DNA from: Branchipolynoe longqiensis
Lineage: Eukaryota; Annelida; Polychaeta; Phyllodocida; Polynoidae
Reading direction: 5' to 3'
Length of the DNA stretch: 64,000 bases
NCBI GenBank assembly: GCA_030323885.1
Contig: CM059199.1
Span: forward strand, 3,183,923-3,247,922
Both the position numbers and the translations under genes were made by a program. Below, piece by piece: positions 20,019 through 30,650 of this stretch (the first letter of the stretch is position 1; every line of letters starts with the position of its first letter). The notes beneath the pieces are model-generated. The model did no database searches. It worked only from the letters and a program-made list of their open reading frames with translations, and was not told the origin of the DNA.

Positions 20019-20293
20019 TGCCTAGTACACACCTACCGTTTGTGCGCACCCACCTACCGTATACGATCTAAAACTGCCCGTTTCGCACACACAAATCGCT
20101 AGGTGTGCGCTCCCTGCGCACACCTAGCGATTGCGATTCGCGCATAAAACCTCAGTTTTAGGCCTAAAACCGGCCGATTACGATTGCGATTCGCGATTCG
20201 AAAAATGAATCGGCCCGTTTTCAGTTTTAAGCTGGTCGGGTCGAGTCGCGGGTTTTAGTGCGCGAATCGTATACGGTAGGTGTGTACTAGGCA
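20019..20293. mobile_element. G hairpin MITE, copy 1
   Basis: Inverted ends TGCCTAGTACACACCTACCG and its complement, flanked by TTA on both sides (20016-20018 and 20294-20296), which fits the 3-bp TWA target of PIF/Harbinger elements (family knowledge). The interior is a long imperfect palindrome of gcgattcgcg and aaactgaaaa words, able to form a hairpin. No protein. Confidence 0.8.
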
Positions 20294-20296
20294 TTA

Positions 20297-20683
20297 CTAA
20301 ACTGCGAACATGATACTACAACTAGCATCCGCTGTCCTGCCGCCACCTGCTTCTCTGTGAATGCCTGCACTGCCCCAGCCCTGAGAAGCCGGGGCTGTCT
20401 TTGTCATTCACGTCTAGGCTTATCTAGGTCCTACATCAACTCTTCGGCTCCAGCTGCACACTCCCCCCCCCCCCCCCCCCCCTGTGACTTCTCATGCTAG
20501 CAGACCGCCATTGCTTTATTACTGTGTCATTGCTATGTACGTCTCAAATGAGGGCTGGGTGGGGGTGGGGGAAGGGGGGGGGGGAGTACAAGGCGGGGTG
20601 CGTTCCTATTGGGTACGGATGACAGGTGAGTACATAGCGGACGGCCTCACAAACTCGGCATGTCCGGGTACCACCTGATATAC
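20297..20683. other. Unassigned, with C and G homopolymer runs
   Basis: A C run at about 20462-20482 and G-rich tracts at 20555-20600. The rest is unique with no motif. Confidence 0.4.
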
Positions 20684-20687
20684 TTAA

Positions 20688-21421
20688 AGTTGCATAGTCC
20701 GATGAAAACATCAAATTTTCAAAAACAAAACACTAATCTAGATTTGATTCTATATATTCAACTTAGATGCTGGTGCACTTATTAAGCATTTGTTGCTGCA
20801 TAGAAGGTCGTAATAAGTCAATTTAATAGAACCTGTTAGTACTGAAGTCTATGGTGTCAGAGTTTTGGCGTGCTTGCCAACATTAATTTGGCATGTTTTA
20901 ACGTCAAGTACCCCCAGAGTTAGCCATTTAAATTCAAAGTTACTTCAAATTAACATTACATAGATCATAATGATCAGCATAATTCGCTACACTCGGCTGT
21001 AATGAGAGAAGAACAGGAGAGAAAGGAAACAGAAGCAGTAACTGGTTTAAATAAAGTATTTAATATAAAACAAGTCGGACCTTGGCAGGTGTTTCAAGAT
21101 GTATCAGCCGGCGACAGAGGCCAGTAATCATATGCTGACTGGGATGCATAACCAGGAAGTTCAGCACAATGCAGAGTTGGGTAGTAACACGTTGGGAATC
21201 AGCGCTCACCTCCCGAGAAAGAGGGTGGGTGGGTGGGGAAACTGTGTGCAGTGTACCAGTGTCGGAAGCCAAGTGAGTGAGAGTAGAGAGGGCGATTTAA
21301 CAGGAAAGGTAAATAGACTGCAGCCACGTGAGCAAATTACTCATGTTAGCCTCGGGCCAACATGCACAATGTATTTATCTCAGAAAATGGCAGAAACTCA
21401 AAAGCATCAGACTATGCAACT
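20688..21421 (+). mobile_element. T MITE copy 1, containing element Z
   Basis: Ends AGTTGCATAGTCCGATG and CATCAGACTATGCAACT are inverted repeats, flanked by TTAA at 20684-20687 and 21422-21425. About 350 bases of unrelated sequence (Z, 20985-21345) sit in the right half, where other T copies are continuous. Confidence 0.85.
20985..21345 (+). mobile_element. Element Z, copy 1 (unclassified)
   Basis: Shares with 34420-34877 the start-like cacactcgg, then gagaaag-caggaaac, a stretch equivalent to ggtttaaataaagtatttaa, and the end-like block caaattactcatgttagcct with ccaacatgca. In T4 it lies at a different place and opposite orientation relative to T, so it is an independent mobile unit. Class unknown. 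Confidence 0.5.
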
Positions 21422-21425
21422 TTAA

Positions 21426-21587
21426 TACACATAGAGGCACGCATAACTGCAAATGTACCATGTGACTGAATATATATATATATAATAAATAATATATAAT
21501 GTGGGTGTACATTTATTGCTAGCGACAAGGATGTCTTCAATGCCGAAATCTGTTCATCAAAGTCGGTGATATGTGGTGTCCTGTTTG
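21426..21587. other. Unassigned spacer
   Basis: Includes a short TA run (21471-21485). Nothing else seen. Confidence 0.3.
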
Positions 21588-21770
21588 TGAGAAAGTGCAT
21601 ATAAAAGACCCCTTGCTGCTTATCGGAAAGAGTACGCTATGTGGCGGCAGTGGGTTTGCTCCAAAGAAATCTGTCAGAAGGAACATATGCTTGACGTCCA
21701 ATAGTCGATGATATGATAAATCAATTTGCTCTAGCCGTCGTTAAATAAACCAAGCTTTTCTTAGTATCGG
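21588..21770 (-). repeat. M dispersed repeat, copy 1
   Basis: Reads in reverse gttgtttaacgaaggc-type start, atcatcgactattggacgtc, agcatatgttccttctgaca and the end gcagcaaggggtcttttata. Same family as 38700-38890 and 51425-51555. I recall this as a common molluscan short interspersed repeat; no tRNA-like head is seen in these copies. Confidence 0.6.
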
Positions 21771-21984
21771 CTTTGCTGAAAGTCGTGGTTATATATGTAC
21801 TATATAAGTTATTATGTGGATATAAATAACAGCAGCCCCTTAATGTTTCTCTCTAACCACCTTAACTTCTATGTTATTCACTGCGGAGCAGGCATTCTCT
21901 CCTGCCCCCGCCTCCTATATGCCATGAGCCAACTGTCACTTTGCTCACTTTCAAACTGTACAGCCACTACATATACTAATATGA
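21771..21984. other. Unassigned spacer
   Basis: Unique, nothing recognised. Confidence 0.3.
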
Positions 21985-22220
21985 AGAGTTCAGGCGCAAA
22001 ACCACCTAAACGCTAATCCAAAAATGGAGATTAACATTGGACTCAAACCTTCAAACTGGTAATGTGTTTATATTCCTTGTTTTTTTGTTCATTGCACCAT
22101 ATGCATGTGATTATATGAAAAGTGGAATTAGTGAGAACTAAAATTATTTTGACGAAAAAATCTTTTATTTAAACCACATTTTTGGTTTGGCCTTTACGTG
22201 TTTTTTTGCGCCTGAACTCT
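21985..22220. mobile_element. R MITE, copy 1
   Basis: Inverted ends agagttcaggcgcaaaac and ttttgcgcctgaactct, about 236 bases. Interior matches copies at 37711 and 40712 (aaaatggagattaacattgg; gtggaattagtgagaact). Confidence 0.75.
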
Positions 22221-22640
22221 TGTATATCTAATGAGATAGTAATAGGCTTGTGGATGAGGACGTGTTCCCAGAATTTGTTTGTTTTGTTTGCAGCTTCACT
22301 TTCACTTGTGCCCTGTCCCTAGTTAGTGCCTAGATGTGCCAGAACACATCCATACTCTTCGGGACTGTGAGTAGGTGGGTCGGCTGCGGTGTTAAATTGT
22401 AAACCACTAGTTCTAACGGCATATATATATATATACACACACAGAAACTAGCGGCCTCACCACATTGGTATTCATTAAATCTCATTGAACCAGCATCATG
22501 ATTGTGGTATTCATGTTTGTGAGTTAAATAGCTTAAATTAGTGACTGAAAAACACCCAAACTGCACATGCATGTGTATTAATATCACATGGATGTTGAAA
22601 CTATTAGGCAACCAGTAATATATGTGCCGTTTTCAAAATG
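22221..22640. other. Unassigned stretch
   Basis: Mixed unique DNA with one short TA/CA microsatellite (22421-22445). A 93-codon minus frame has no motif. Confidence 0.3.
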
Positions 22641-23232
22641 TTTGCGCTGGTTCCCCCCCCCCCTCCCCGCCACACACACGCACACACACACGCACACATA
22701 TAGGGCGCCCCTCATTATCTAGTCCATGCGATTATATAATGCCACACAGCCCCCCCCCCCCCCCACACACACACATACTAAACTCGGAAATGGCTCACGA
22801 TAACAGACTCCTGACCCAGTTCATCTGTGGCAATGACGATATTGCGTGTTTGTATAGCTCTGAATTGGGGTGGAGTGGAGCGGGGTATGTGTGTGTGTGG
22901 AGGGAGGCGGCGGCGGGGGGGGGGGGTATCTGGGTAGTGTCTGTGACAGGAGAGCGAAATACATAGAGATGGGGAGGAGGGGGGTAGTGGGAGGGAGGGG
23001 AGAGGGAGAGAGGAACATACAGAGAGATATAGATAGACAGAGAGACAGAGAGATAATGTCAGATCTGCGGAGTGCATGGATACTAGTAGGATGAGAGTTT
23101 GTGAAGATATCAGAGGATGTGGGGTAGGTATTGGGGGGGGGGGAGTGGATATGGGGGTGGGAAGTAGTGGAAGTGGGGGTGGGAAGTAGTGGATATGGGG
23201 GTGGGTGTAGGCGGAGGTTATTTTATGAAACA
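22641..23232. repeat. CA/C-run and GGGGTGGGAAGTAGTGGA simple repeats
   Basis: C8-C14 runs with CACACA (22650-22780), G-rich tract (22905-22930), AGAGAGA tract (22995-23060) and tandem gggggtgggaagtagtgg units (23125-23205). Proline-rich minus frames are by-products. Confidence 0.8.
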
Positions 23233-23370
23233 CAAATAAGTAAAGACATCAGAGCTTCAATCAGGATAAAGGACCCCAGCGTCTTCACATGGCATTGAGA
23301 GAGGTCCCAGCGTCTTCACATGGCATTGAGGTGAGGTTGGGACCTGGCAGCTACTCCCGCCCCACTCCCA
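23233..23370. repeat. Short direct repeat
   Basis: cccagcgtcttcacatggca occurs at 23275 and 23306 in tandem. Confidence 0.6.
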
Positions 23371-23735
23371 GGCGGGATGGCCGAATGAGTAGAGTGTCCG
23401 TCTCCTGTTTTGGGAGATCGGAGGATCCGAACCCAGGGGTTTGTGGTTTCGAACCCTGGTCGAGTCAAACCAATGACGTAGGAATTTATACTTGTCGCTT
23501 CCTAATCATAGCCAGGCACTTGGCATTATTTGTATAAGCCTTTTATACAAGGACTGGTTGGCTCAGTGTCAGGATAATGTGACTGAGTGGGATATCAGGT
23601 CATGCTGCTGGTGGCCTAATTTTCCAGTGGGACAGCACTATAAAGTTGCAATGAGTGCGCACTGTCACAAGTCGGGTACCCGTGCTGATATGACCTCAGA
23701 TGTTGCTAAGACGTAAAACAAGAACAAACAACAGA
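23371..23735 (+). mobile_element. SINE-A
   Basis: Head gggatggccgaatgagtaga with gtccgtctcctgttttggg, box B gtttcgaaccctgg, then gagtcaaaccaatgac, body and 3' end gatatgacctcagatgttgc, aagacgtaaaacaagaacaa. The head carries the extra gatcggaggatccgaaccca segment also seen in the copy at 17410-17770. Confidence 0.85.
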
Positions 23736-23774
23736 CCACTCCACAGCGCCTGCGCCCAAGGCACATAAAGGAGG

Positions 23775-23885
23775 AGGGGTGGAGGGAGGGGGCGGCGGAG
23801 GGAGAGGGGGGCGGAGGGAGAGGGGGCGGAGGGAGAGGGGGGCGGAAGGAGAGGGGGACGGAGGAGGGGAGAATTCGAGGCGTCT
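23775..23885. repeat. G-rich minisatellite GGGCGGAGGGAGAG
   Basis: Five or six imperfect units of about 20 bp. Runs of G repeated at short spacing make quadruplex formation possible. Confidence 0.7.
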
Positions 23886-24037
23886 GCCGGAAGGGCAGGA
23901 AGTGAATTATAGGAGTGATATGTGGCATGCATCATGTCAAATCTGACAGATATAATTTCAAATCTTTGCATTTGATCAGTGTTGTGGGGTTTTATGACTC
24001 GATCGGAATATACCATCAAAATATGACAGATTTGTTT
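23886..24037. other. Unassigned spacer
   Basis: Unique; nothing recognised. Confidence 0.3.
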
Positions 24038-24350
24038 GTGTGGTGTTCTCTGTGGCGGAGTGGTTAGAGTGTCTGACTTTTTTCTAGGTCAAACTTCTAA
24101 TCTGAAGGTCAGTGGTTCGATTCCCTGTGCCACCACCTCTGCCAATTTGCATTTCCACCGATGTGTATAACTTACAGCGTCATCAAAGGCTGGTTGCTCT
24201 CATACCATGTCTATGTGGTGTGGGAGGTTAAAAATCCCTTGGGTCGGTAAAAGTGTAGGCTCGGGCTTTCTATCGGCAAACTGTCCAATGGTGAAAACAA
24301 GCCTATTCAGGCTTATCCATGATAGGCAGTATAAATCTTCAAGAAAACGC
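24038..24350 (+). mobile_element. SINE-C, full length
   Basis: Head ggtgttctctgtggcggagt, ggttagagtgtctgac, long variable region with ttttttctaggtc, box B ggttcgattcc (24115-24125), then ataacttacagcgtcatcaa, ggttaaaaatcccttgggtc, and 3' end gcagtataaatcttcaagaa. Confidence 0.9.
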
Positions 24351-24590
24351 GCATATGTTTTTAAATTCAAGACAGCTAAGTGTCACATAGTTATTATATA
24401 ATATACATGATACGTAATCCCTATAATACATTATACATTCAGCACATATAATGTATATTATATGTGTATGATATGGAATGTATAATGTATGAACATGAAC
24501 AAAAAGTGAGTGTGCAGCTGGAGGGGGGGGGCCCGCCACTGCCCCTGGCCGCGTTATAACGGGGAGAGGGCACTGCAGGGGGGGTGGCGG
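24351..24590. other. AT-rich then G-rich spacer
   Basis: Inverted ATAATGTAT-type words up to about 24490 and a G-run near 24525. No gene. Confidence 0.4.
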
Positions 24591-24996
24591 TTAAGCCCCA
24601 GTCATACCTCCCCGGACGAGCCCCGGATTTTGAGTCGGACCACCCCCGGTCCAGTCATCTGGACTATCCCAGACAGCCCTGAATAAAATCACTATTTTCA
24701 TCGTTTTTTGCCTCGTGGTCACACCTACCCGGATGAGCCACGGACTAGCCCCGGACCAGAGGCCGGATCGCCCTGGACTGAGCTGGACCCCCCCCCCCCC
24801 GGACTACCCTGGGTGTCCCCGGAGTAGTCCCGACCTTGAAGTGGACTTGATGTTTTAAACATTTTAAAACATCCGGGGCGGACCCCGGACGACGCCGGAC
24901 CAGCCACGGATGAGCCACGGATCACCCCGGACCACGCCGGATCATGGTCCGGGGCTCGTCCAGCCCCTGATCCGGGTAGGTGTGACTGGGGCTTTA
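24591..24996. mobile_element. K GC-rich hairpin MITE, copy 1
   Basis: Inverted ends AGCCCCAGTCATACCT and AGGTGTGACTGGGGCT lie between TTA triplets (24591-24593 and 24994-24996). The interior alternates cggac, cggat and ccccgga words on both strands and can fold back. The TTA duplication suggests a PIF/Harbinger-type transposase in trans. Confidence 0.75.
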
Positions 24997-25370
24997 GGAG
25001 GAAAAGGGGGGTGGGGAAGGGGGGGGGGGGTTCCTTCACCGCGAATCAAACGCAATCAAAGGATTACTACAAATGCATAATATATAATACCCAGAGTGCA
25101 TACAATACATGCAATCAACATAATATAGTAAGTATGGGAGAATATAACAATGTTGCGATGTACTAATGCCATCTACCGTTTAATTAAACCCTCTTCAAAT
25201 GCATGAATAATTAATTGTATGAAGGAACAAAGCGGTCACCAAAGTGAAAGCTAAATGTTGGTATCACGAACCCAAACCCTCGTTAGCCTACATCCGAGAT
25301 GGTAGGCCAGCGCCTTGAGATTCAATAGCTCCGGAGCATCATTAGTGTGTAGACCTGTACCTGGATAGCT
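24997..25370. other. Unassigned stretch
   Basis: G-run at 25017-25032, otherwise unique AT-leaning DNA. Confidence 0.3.
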
Positions 25371-25418
25371 TTGTTTGTTTGTTGTTTTACATCCTAGCAA
25401 CATCCAAGGTCATATCAC
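25371..25418 (-). mobile_element. SINE-A 3' end only
   Basis: Only tttgtttgttgttttacatc, ctagcaacatcc and aaggtcatatca: the last 45 or so bases of SINE-A. It directly abuts an oppositely oriented complete SINE-A, so the two ends form an inverted pair. Confidence 0.75.
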
Positions 25419-25740
25419 GACGCGGTGGCCGAATCGGTAGTGCGCAGGTCACCCGTGTGGAAGGTCCAGAGTCTGAGTCAAATCGATGACTTGTATCAAA
25501 TTGATACTTGTCGCTGCAGAGCCTGACGCTCGGCATGAATAGGATAGGACAAGGACTGATTAGGAAAATGTCAGGAGAATGTGACTGTGTGGGGTCTCAG
25601 GTCATGGTGTCAGTGGCTCGTTTTCCAGTGTGGCAGCACTGTAAATTCGCCATGAGTGTGCAGTGTCACAAGTCGGTACCCGTCCTGATATGACCTTGCA
25701 TGTTGCTAGTATGTAAAACATTAACAGACAAACGAGCAAA
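25419..25740 (+). mobile_element. SINE-A, full length
   Basis: Well-preserved head gcggtggccgaatcggtagt, box-B region gtccagagtctgagtc, body and 3' end gatatgaccttgcatgttgc ending gacaaacgagcaaac. Confidence 0.85.
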
Positions 25741-25818
25741 CAATCAGGATGGAGCCTATGTAGGACTTGTTGTATGCGCTGTCTCTCATCCAGTGATTTC
25801 TACAGCACACACACACTG

Positions 25819-25873
<55 letters not shown>

Positions 25874-25989
25874 CCTCCGGTGCGACTAACACTGGCCAAC
25901 ATCCGGTGTACAGTGTTGGTCTTACGGAGTATAACAAATAAAGTAATAATTAACCCTTACGTATCTTTATTCTTGCATAATTCGTTATA

Positions 25990-26052
<63 letters not shown>

Positions 26053-26067
26053 CATGTATATACATAT
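25741..26067. repeat. TA microsatellites around repeat U copy 1
   Basis: TA runs at 25817-25873 and 25996-26041. Between them U (25874-25998): cctccggtgcgactaacact, ttacggagtataacaaataa and ttcgttatacatca, matching 43148-43315. An aataaa word lies inside. Class unknown; LTR fragment possible. Confidence 0.6.
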
Positions 26068-26256
26068 CCACAGGAAAAACTCTCTAAATCGACCGACCTT
26101 GGGACCGACTTTAAGTTGTCCATTTAGGGAGGTGGTCGGGTTAGGGACTTTAGAATAGGGTTACAAAAACAATGGTATTGATGGGACCCAAATAAAGCGA
26201 TCGATATAGGGGAGTGGTCGATATGTGGAGGTGGTCGGTTAGGGAGGTTTGACTAT
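26068..26256 (-). mobile_element. P1 MITE, copy d
   Basis: Ends gaaaaactctctaaatcg and ggttagggaggtttgac are inverted; internal gggacccaaataaagcgatc matches other P1 copies. Confidence 0.8.
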
Positions 26257-26264
26257 GTATGTAT

Positions 26265-26350
<86 letters not shown>

Positions 26351-26360
26351 GGTGTATGTA
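26257..26360. repeat. TA/ATGT microsatellite
   Basis: TATATA and ATGTATAT runs. Confidence 0.85.
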
Positions 26361-26924
26361 GGTGGTTGCATATCTGAGCTATCTAAGCTGTTCAGCTTCA
26401 CCGTTAAAACGCCTGCATAAGCACACGTTTGCACATTTCCCGAAGGACAGTTCGTAGCCAAATGTACTACGGAAGACACGCGTATTAAGTGCGCGATTGA
26501 AATTAGCTTTCCTAGCAATACTAATCCAGTTTAGATTCGGAGATTATTTGTGTATTTATTTCTTCTCATGTGAATTCTGGAAGGTTCTGAAGCAGCTTGA
26601 CATTAGTATCCCACATGTACATTTAAAAACATATTTTTGAACCTCTTTTTTTTTTAAATGGCGGCGCCAGCTTGAATCGTTCTTTGTGTGTGCACGCGAA
26701 CACCTGATTCGGATCTATTCCTGGAATTCACAATAAACCCGATTTGCATGTTAGCTGGCTTTGTTACTGGATCATGGGCATGGGTGCCAGGATTTGCAAA
26801 GAGAGGTTTGGTGAGGCTTACCTGTCAAGTTGTTGACTCTGAATGCTTTAGATTTCTGTCATATTTATGTCTGCTTTTCTTCAGTATGATGGGCTTAGCA
26901 AAAATTGAAATGAGGTCACTCATG
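26361..26924. other. Unassigned unique region
   Basis: AAATGGCGGC at 26656-26665 fits a YY1 site, but the ATG it contains opens only a five-codon frame. An 81-codon plus frame (26688-26933) has no motif. No repeat partner seen, so this may be intron or spacer. Confidence 0.35.
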
Positions 26925-27345
26925 TTAAACTAGGGAGGCAACGAATTGGAGGGGATGTTGGTGGTGATGGTGGTCTCATGTTAAACTAGGCATTGCATTG
27001 GAGGGGATGTTGGTGGTGATGGTGGTCTCATGTTAAACTAGGCAGGCATCGAATTGGAGGGGATGTTGGTGGTGATGGTGGTCTCATGTTAAACTAGGCA
27101 GGCATCGAATTGGAGGGGATGTTGGTGGTGATGGTGATCTCATGTTAAACTAGACATCGAATTGGAGGGGATGGTGGTGGTCTCATGTTAAACTAGGCAT
27201 CGAATTGGAGGGAATGGTGGTGGTCTCATGTTAAACTAGGCATCGAATTTGAGGGGATGGTGGTGGTCTCATGTTAAACTAGGCATCGAATTTGAGGGGA
27301 TGGTGGTGGTCTCTGTTAAACTAGGCATCGAAGTGGAGGGGATAG
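26925..27345. repeat. Minisatellite, 45-60-bp units, about 9 copies
   Basis: Each unit has ctcatgttaaactaggca, tcgaattggaggggatg and a ttggtggtgatggtggt part. Longer units lie left, shorter ones (losing ttggtggtga) right. Confidence 0.9.
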
Positions 27346-27555
27346 TGGTGGACTGGTGATGGTGGCAGTGGTGATTGTGGTGGTGCTGGCGGTGGTGGTG
27401 ATGAGTATGATAGTGGTGGTGATGATATTGGTGGTAATGGTGGGGGTTGTGGTTGTGATGAGGGCAATAGTGGTGGTGATGATGGTGCTGATGATGGTGG
27501 CAGTGATCTTCGTGATGGTGGTTATGATGATGATGATGATGGTGATGATACTTGT
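27346..27555. repeat. GGTGAT-type microsatellite, block 1
   Basis: GGTGATGGTGGT and TGATGATGAT runs; the minus frame is nearly all histidine. Confidence 0.9.
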
Positions 27556-27832
27556 TGAAGATTTTACTGCCTATTATGGATAAGTCTGAATACACATGTT
27601 TTCACCATTAGCCTACACTTTTACCGACCCAAGGGATTTTTAACCTCCCACATCACATAGACATGGTATGAGAGCAAGTGGCCTTTGATGACGTTGTAAG
27701 TTATACACAGCGCTGGAAATACAAATTAGCAGAGGTGGGGGCATGGGGAATCGAACCACCGACCTTCAGATTAGGAGTCTGACCTAGAAAAAAGTCAGAC
27801 ACTCTAACCACTCCACCACAGAGGACGCCAAT
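27556..27832 (-). mobile_element. SINE-C with internal deletion
   Basis: 3' end gaagattttactgcctatta, body lacking the gacagtttgtcgatagaaag segment, head with box-B region ggggaatcgaaccaccgacc and end ccacagaggacgcc. It splits the GGTGAT microsatellite. Confidence 0.85.
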
Positions 27833-28529
27833 AGTTCAATTAGTGGTGGTGGTGATGGTGGTGGTGGTGATGATGCTGGATGTGGTTGTGAAGAGTGTGA
27901 TAGTGGTGGTGATGATGGTGGCGGTAATGATGGTGGTGGTGATGGTGATCTTGGTGATGGTGATGGTGATGATAGTTCAGTTAGTGGTGGCGGTGATGGT
28001 AGATCATGGTGGTTCTTGGTGATGGTGATGGTGATGGTAGTTGTGTTGGTGGTAGGGGTGCTGGTGGTACTAGTGGTACTAGTGATGATAGTGGTGCATC
28101 GTGATGCTGCTGGTGGAGTGGGCGAGGGTAAGGGTGGGGGTGGGTGTGAGGTTGAAGGTGTGGGTGGTGGTGGGTAGTGCTGCTGCTGCAGTGGGTGGGG
28201 GAGGGATAGGGGGGTGAGGGGTGTGATTTGCTGTGAGGTGCCTGTCCCTGTGTTGCATTGGGTGGCGACACTACGTCTATGATGACCCCCCCCCCCCCCC
28301 CCCAATATAGTGGTGTGTGGAGAGGGTTGAGGGGGGGGGGGCAGAAGGAGGGATGGAAGGGGGCCAGTCTGTGGGAAGCAGGGATAGGGAGGAGGACGGA
28401 AGGGTAGGTGGATAGAAGGAGGGGAGGGGAGTGAGGGGGAGGGGGGGGGAGATGGGAGAGGAGGGAGGGGGATATAACTTAAAAGGTGGGGCGGGAGGGG
28501 CAGGTAGGGAGAGCGAGGGGGTGACTGGG
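27833..28529. repeat. GGTGAT microsatellite, block 2, and G-rich tracts
   Basis: GGTGGTGAT runs to about 28130, gggtgggg words to 28210, a C run at 28286-28303 and G-rich tracts at 28328-28470. The 268-codon minus frame rich in Pro/Ser/Thr is a by-product. Confidence 0.85.
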
Positions 28530-28690
28530 AGCTGCTCTCACCTGATGAGAAGCCGGCGGGCGGGGCGACACGCGAGGGGAGCTCTCTCACTGAGTACAGG
28601 TGAGGTGATACAGGTGGGTGCGTGGCGCGCCGCTAGGGGCCGCCGCCAGGGGGCACCACCGGCACAGCCCTGCACCACGCACACGCACAC
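28530..28690. promoter_or_regulatory. CpG-rich patch with two CTCF-like motifs
   Basis: CpG dinucleotides are dense (ggcgggcggggcgacacgcg; gtggcgcgccgc). CCGCCAGGGGGCAC at 28643-28656 differs from the vertebrate CTCF core CCASYAGRKGGCRS only at the third base; an overlapping weaker match CCGCTAGGGGCCGC lies at 28630-28643. Insulator or promoter-proximal element is plausible; no transcript evidence. Confidence 0.4.
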
Positions 28691-28800
28691 CCACACATAG
28701 CGATAGGCTCACAGTCACAGAGGCAATACCCCCACCACCCAAACACCCCCACCACCCACATCACCCACACCACCATGGCTGGTCTGTTAAATATAGTGAA
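28691..28800. repeat. CACACC/CACCC simple repeat
   Basis: CACACGCACACCC followed by CACCACCCACATCACC. Confidence 0.75.
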
Positions 28801-28922
28801 AGCTGAATAGTCCAATGAATCATCAATACAATATAGATTTCATTCTACATATTTAACTTAAGATACTAATGCACTTATTGAGCATGAATTTCCCCATACA
28901 CGGAAATACGGACTCAATTTAA

Positions 28923-29268
28923 AGCTGCATAGTCCAATGAAAACATCAAATTTTCAAAACCAAAACAATTATCAGGATCTGATTGTACATATCTAAAGTA
29001 GATAGCGATGCACTTATCAAACATGTGTGGCCACGTAGAACGGAATACTGGGGCAATTTATTAGAACCGGTTACTGCAGAAACCTTCGGTGTCAGAGTTT
29101 TGGCGTGCTTGCCAAAATGTATTTCCAATGTTCATACTTTAATATCTTGAATGTTAGCCATTTAAAATAAAAACTACTTCAAAGTAAAGTAAGGGACATC
29201 ATAGCGATCAACCTAATATATTTATCTCAGAAAATGACAGAAACTCAAAACCATCAGACTATGCAACT
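28923..29268 (+). mobile_element. T MITE copy 3, inserted in T copy 2
   Basis: Complete: AGCTGCATAGTCCAATG to CATCAGACTATGCAACT, flanked by TTAA at 28919-28922 and 29269-29272. The host T sequence at this spot normally reads gagtcaatttaatagaacc, so TTAA is the pre-existing target. Confidence 0.9.
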
Positions 29269-29298
29269 TTAACAGACCATGATCCCGTAGAAGCCTAT

Positions 29299-29573
29299 TG
29301 GCTGGCGCACACCTCCCGTTTGTGCGCACCCACCTACCGTATACGATCTAAAACTGCCCGTTTCGCGCACAAAAATCGCTAGGTGTGCGCTCCCCGCGCA
29401 CACCTAGCGATTGCGATTCGCGACTAAAAACTCAGTTTTAGGGCTAAAACGGACCGATTACGATTGCGATTCGCGATTGGAAAAATGAATCGGCCCGTTT
29501 TCAGTTTTAAGCAGGTCGGGTCGGGTCGCGAGTTTTAGTGCGCGAATCGTAAACGGGAGGTATGCGCCAGCCA
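29299..29573. mobile_element. G hairpin MITE copy 2, inserted in T copy 2
   Basis: Ends TGGCTGGCGCACACCTCCCG and complement. Left flank TAT, right flank TAA, where the host T reads gcctatggtgtcag, consistent with a TWA duplication. Interior palindrome matches G1. Confidence 0.85.
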
Positions 29574-29708
29574 TAAGGTGTAAGAATTGTTTGCATCATT
29601 GCCAAAACTAATTTCACATGTTTAGGCTTTAAATATTTCAGATGGTAGTCATTCAAAATAAGAGTTACTTCAATAGTTCAAATTAAAGTACGGTCGATTA
29701 TGATCGTC

Positions 29709-30650
29709 AGTCATTTCATGGTAAATGGGGCCAATGTATTTTCCATGATCTAGTGGTCAAAACCAATTATCGAAAGAATAGAGGAGTTATTTTCTTTATA
29801 GAACTGGTATTCTTACACTCTGGAGGGATATATATGAAACAATGATGGCCTAATGTGACATATTTAAAAAAAATGCTGACATATTCATTAAAATAAATAT
29901 GGTGTTTTAAAGGCATGAATTTGTGACATGGAGAATGTGGTATTTTCTACAGCCTACTAGACCTTTATTTTGCATAGAATATTACCTGTTAGTCTATGAA
30001 CTAATAAAAACGACACTCTCACTTGAAATAAATGTCCATCTTGCCTGCATATCTTTTTCTAATATTCCATGATGATTAAACTGGTTATGGACGTAACTGT
30101 GGTGTCCCCTGCTTGTCGCTAGCTTGTTATGTCAGAGAATATGCTATTCTGGGAATACCAGAACTTCAGTCAAAAAACACTTGCTACTGTTACATGTGTA
30201 AGCCTATTTCTTAATACCACGACTAATAATAGCATTTTTCTACAAAGCTGTATGAAAATAATTGAAGTTAAAGTCCCCTATCTTTTTTGGTGTCCCCTTC
30301 AATTGTGTTACGTCCACAACCCAAAATTGAGAAGAATATAACTTCCCTATTCAGATTTTGTTTATAGTGCAGTTGTATACTTAGGGTTTCATAGGATAAA
30401 CATGAATTGCTTCATGCATTAAATATTCTAAAATAATTGTTATTTATGAATCATGTGTTACATTCACCTTTGAGTCTGGCTAGTCAATTAATTATTATTC
30501 TGACAAGATGGTAACCTAAACTTCTTTTCCTTCACAGTACTAGTATACATACGTCCAAGAGTTGGCTACTCCCCGGAAAAAATAGGGAAATACACTATAA
30601 TAATGTTTTACCCAAATGTCACACTTTGGCCCCATTTCCCATGAAACGAC
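29709..30650. mobile_element. Element X, ~940 bases, inserted in T copy 2
   Basis: Inverted ends GTCATTTCATGGTAAATGGGG (left, first 19 bases are the clearest) and ccccatttcccatgaaacgac (right). The interior is AT-rich without long frames, so it is non-autonomous. Target duplication is unclear. It contains Y. Confidence 0.6.
30083..30321. mobile_element. Possible element Y inside X
   Basis: GGTTATGGACGTAAC at 30083-30097 and GTTACGTCCACAACC at 30307-30321 are 15-bp inverted repeats with one mismatch, with ggtgtcccc next to both. About 239 bases in total. May be a fifth nesting level or an internal feature of X. Confidence 0.45.

Noticed and set aside
27269..27595. Histidine-rich minus frame
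   Set aside because: Product of GGTGAT/ATG microsatellite.
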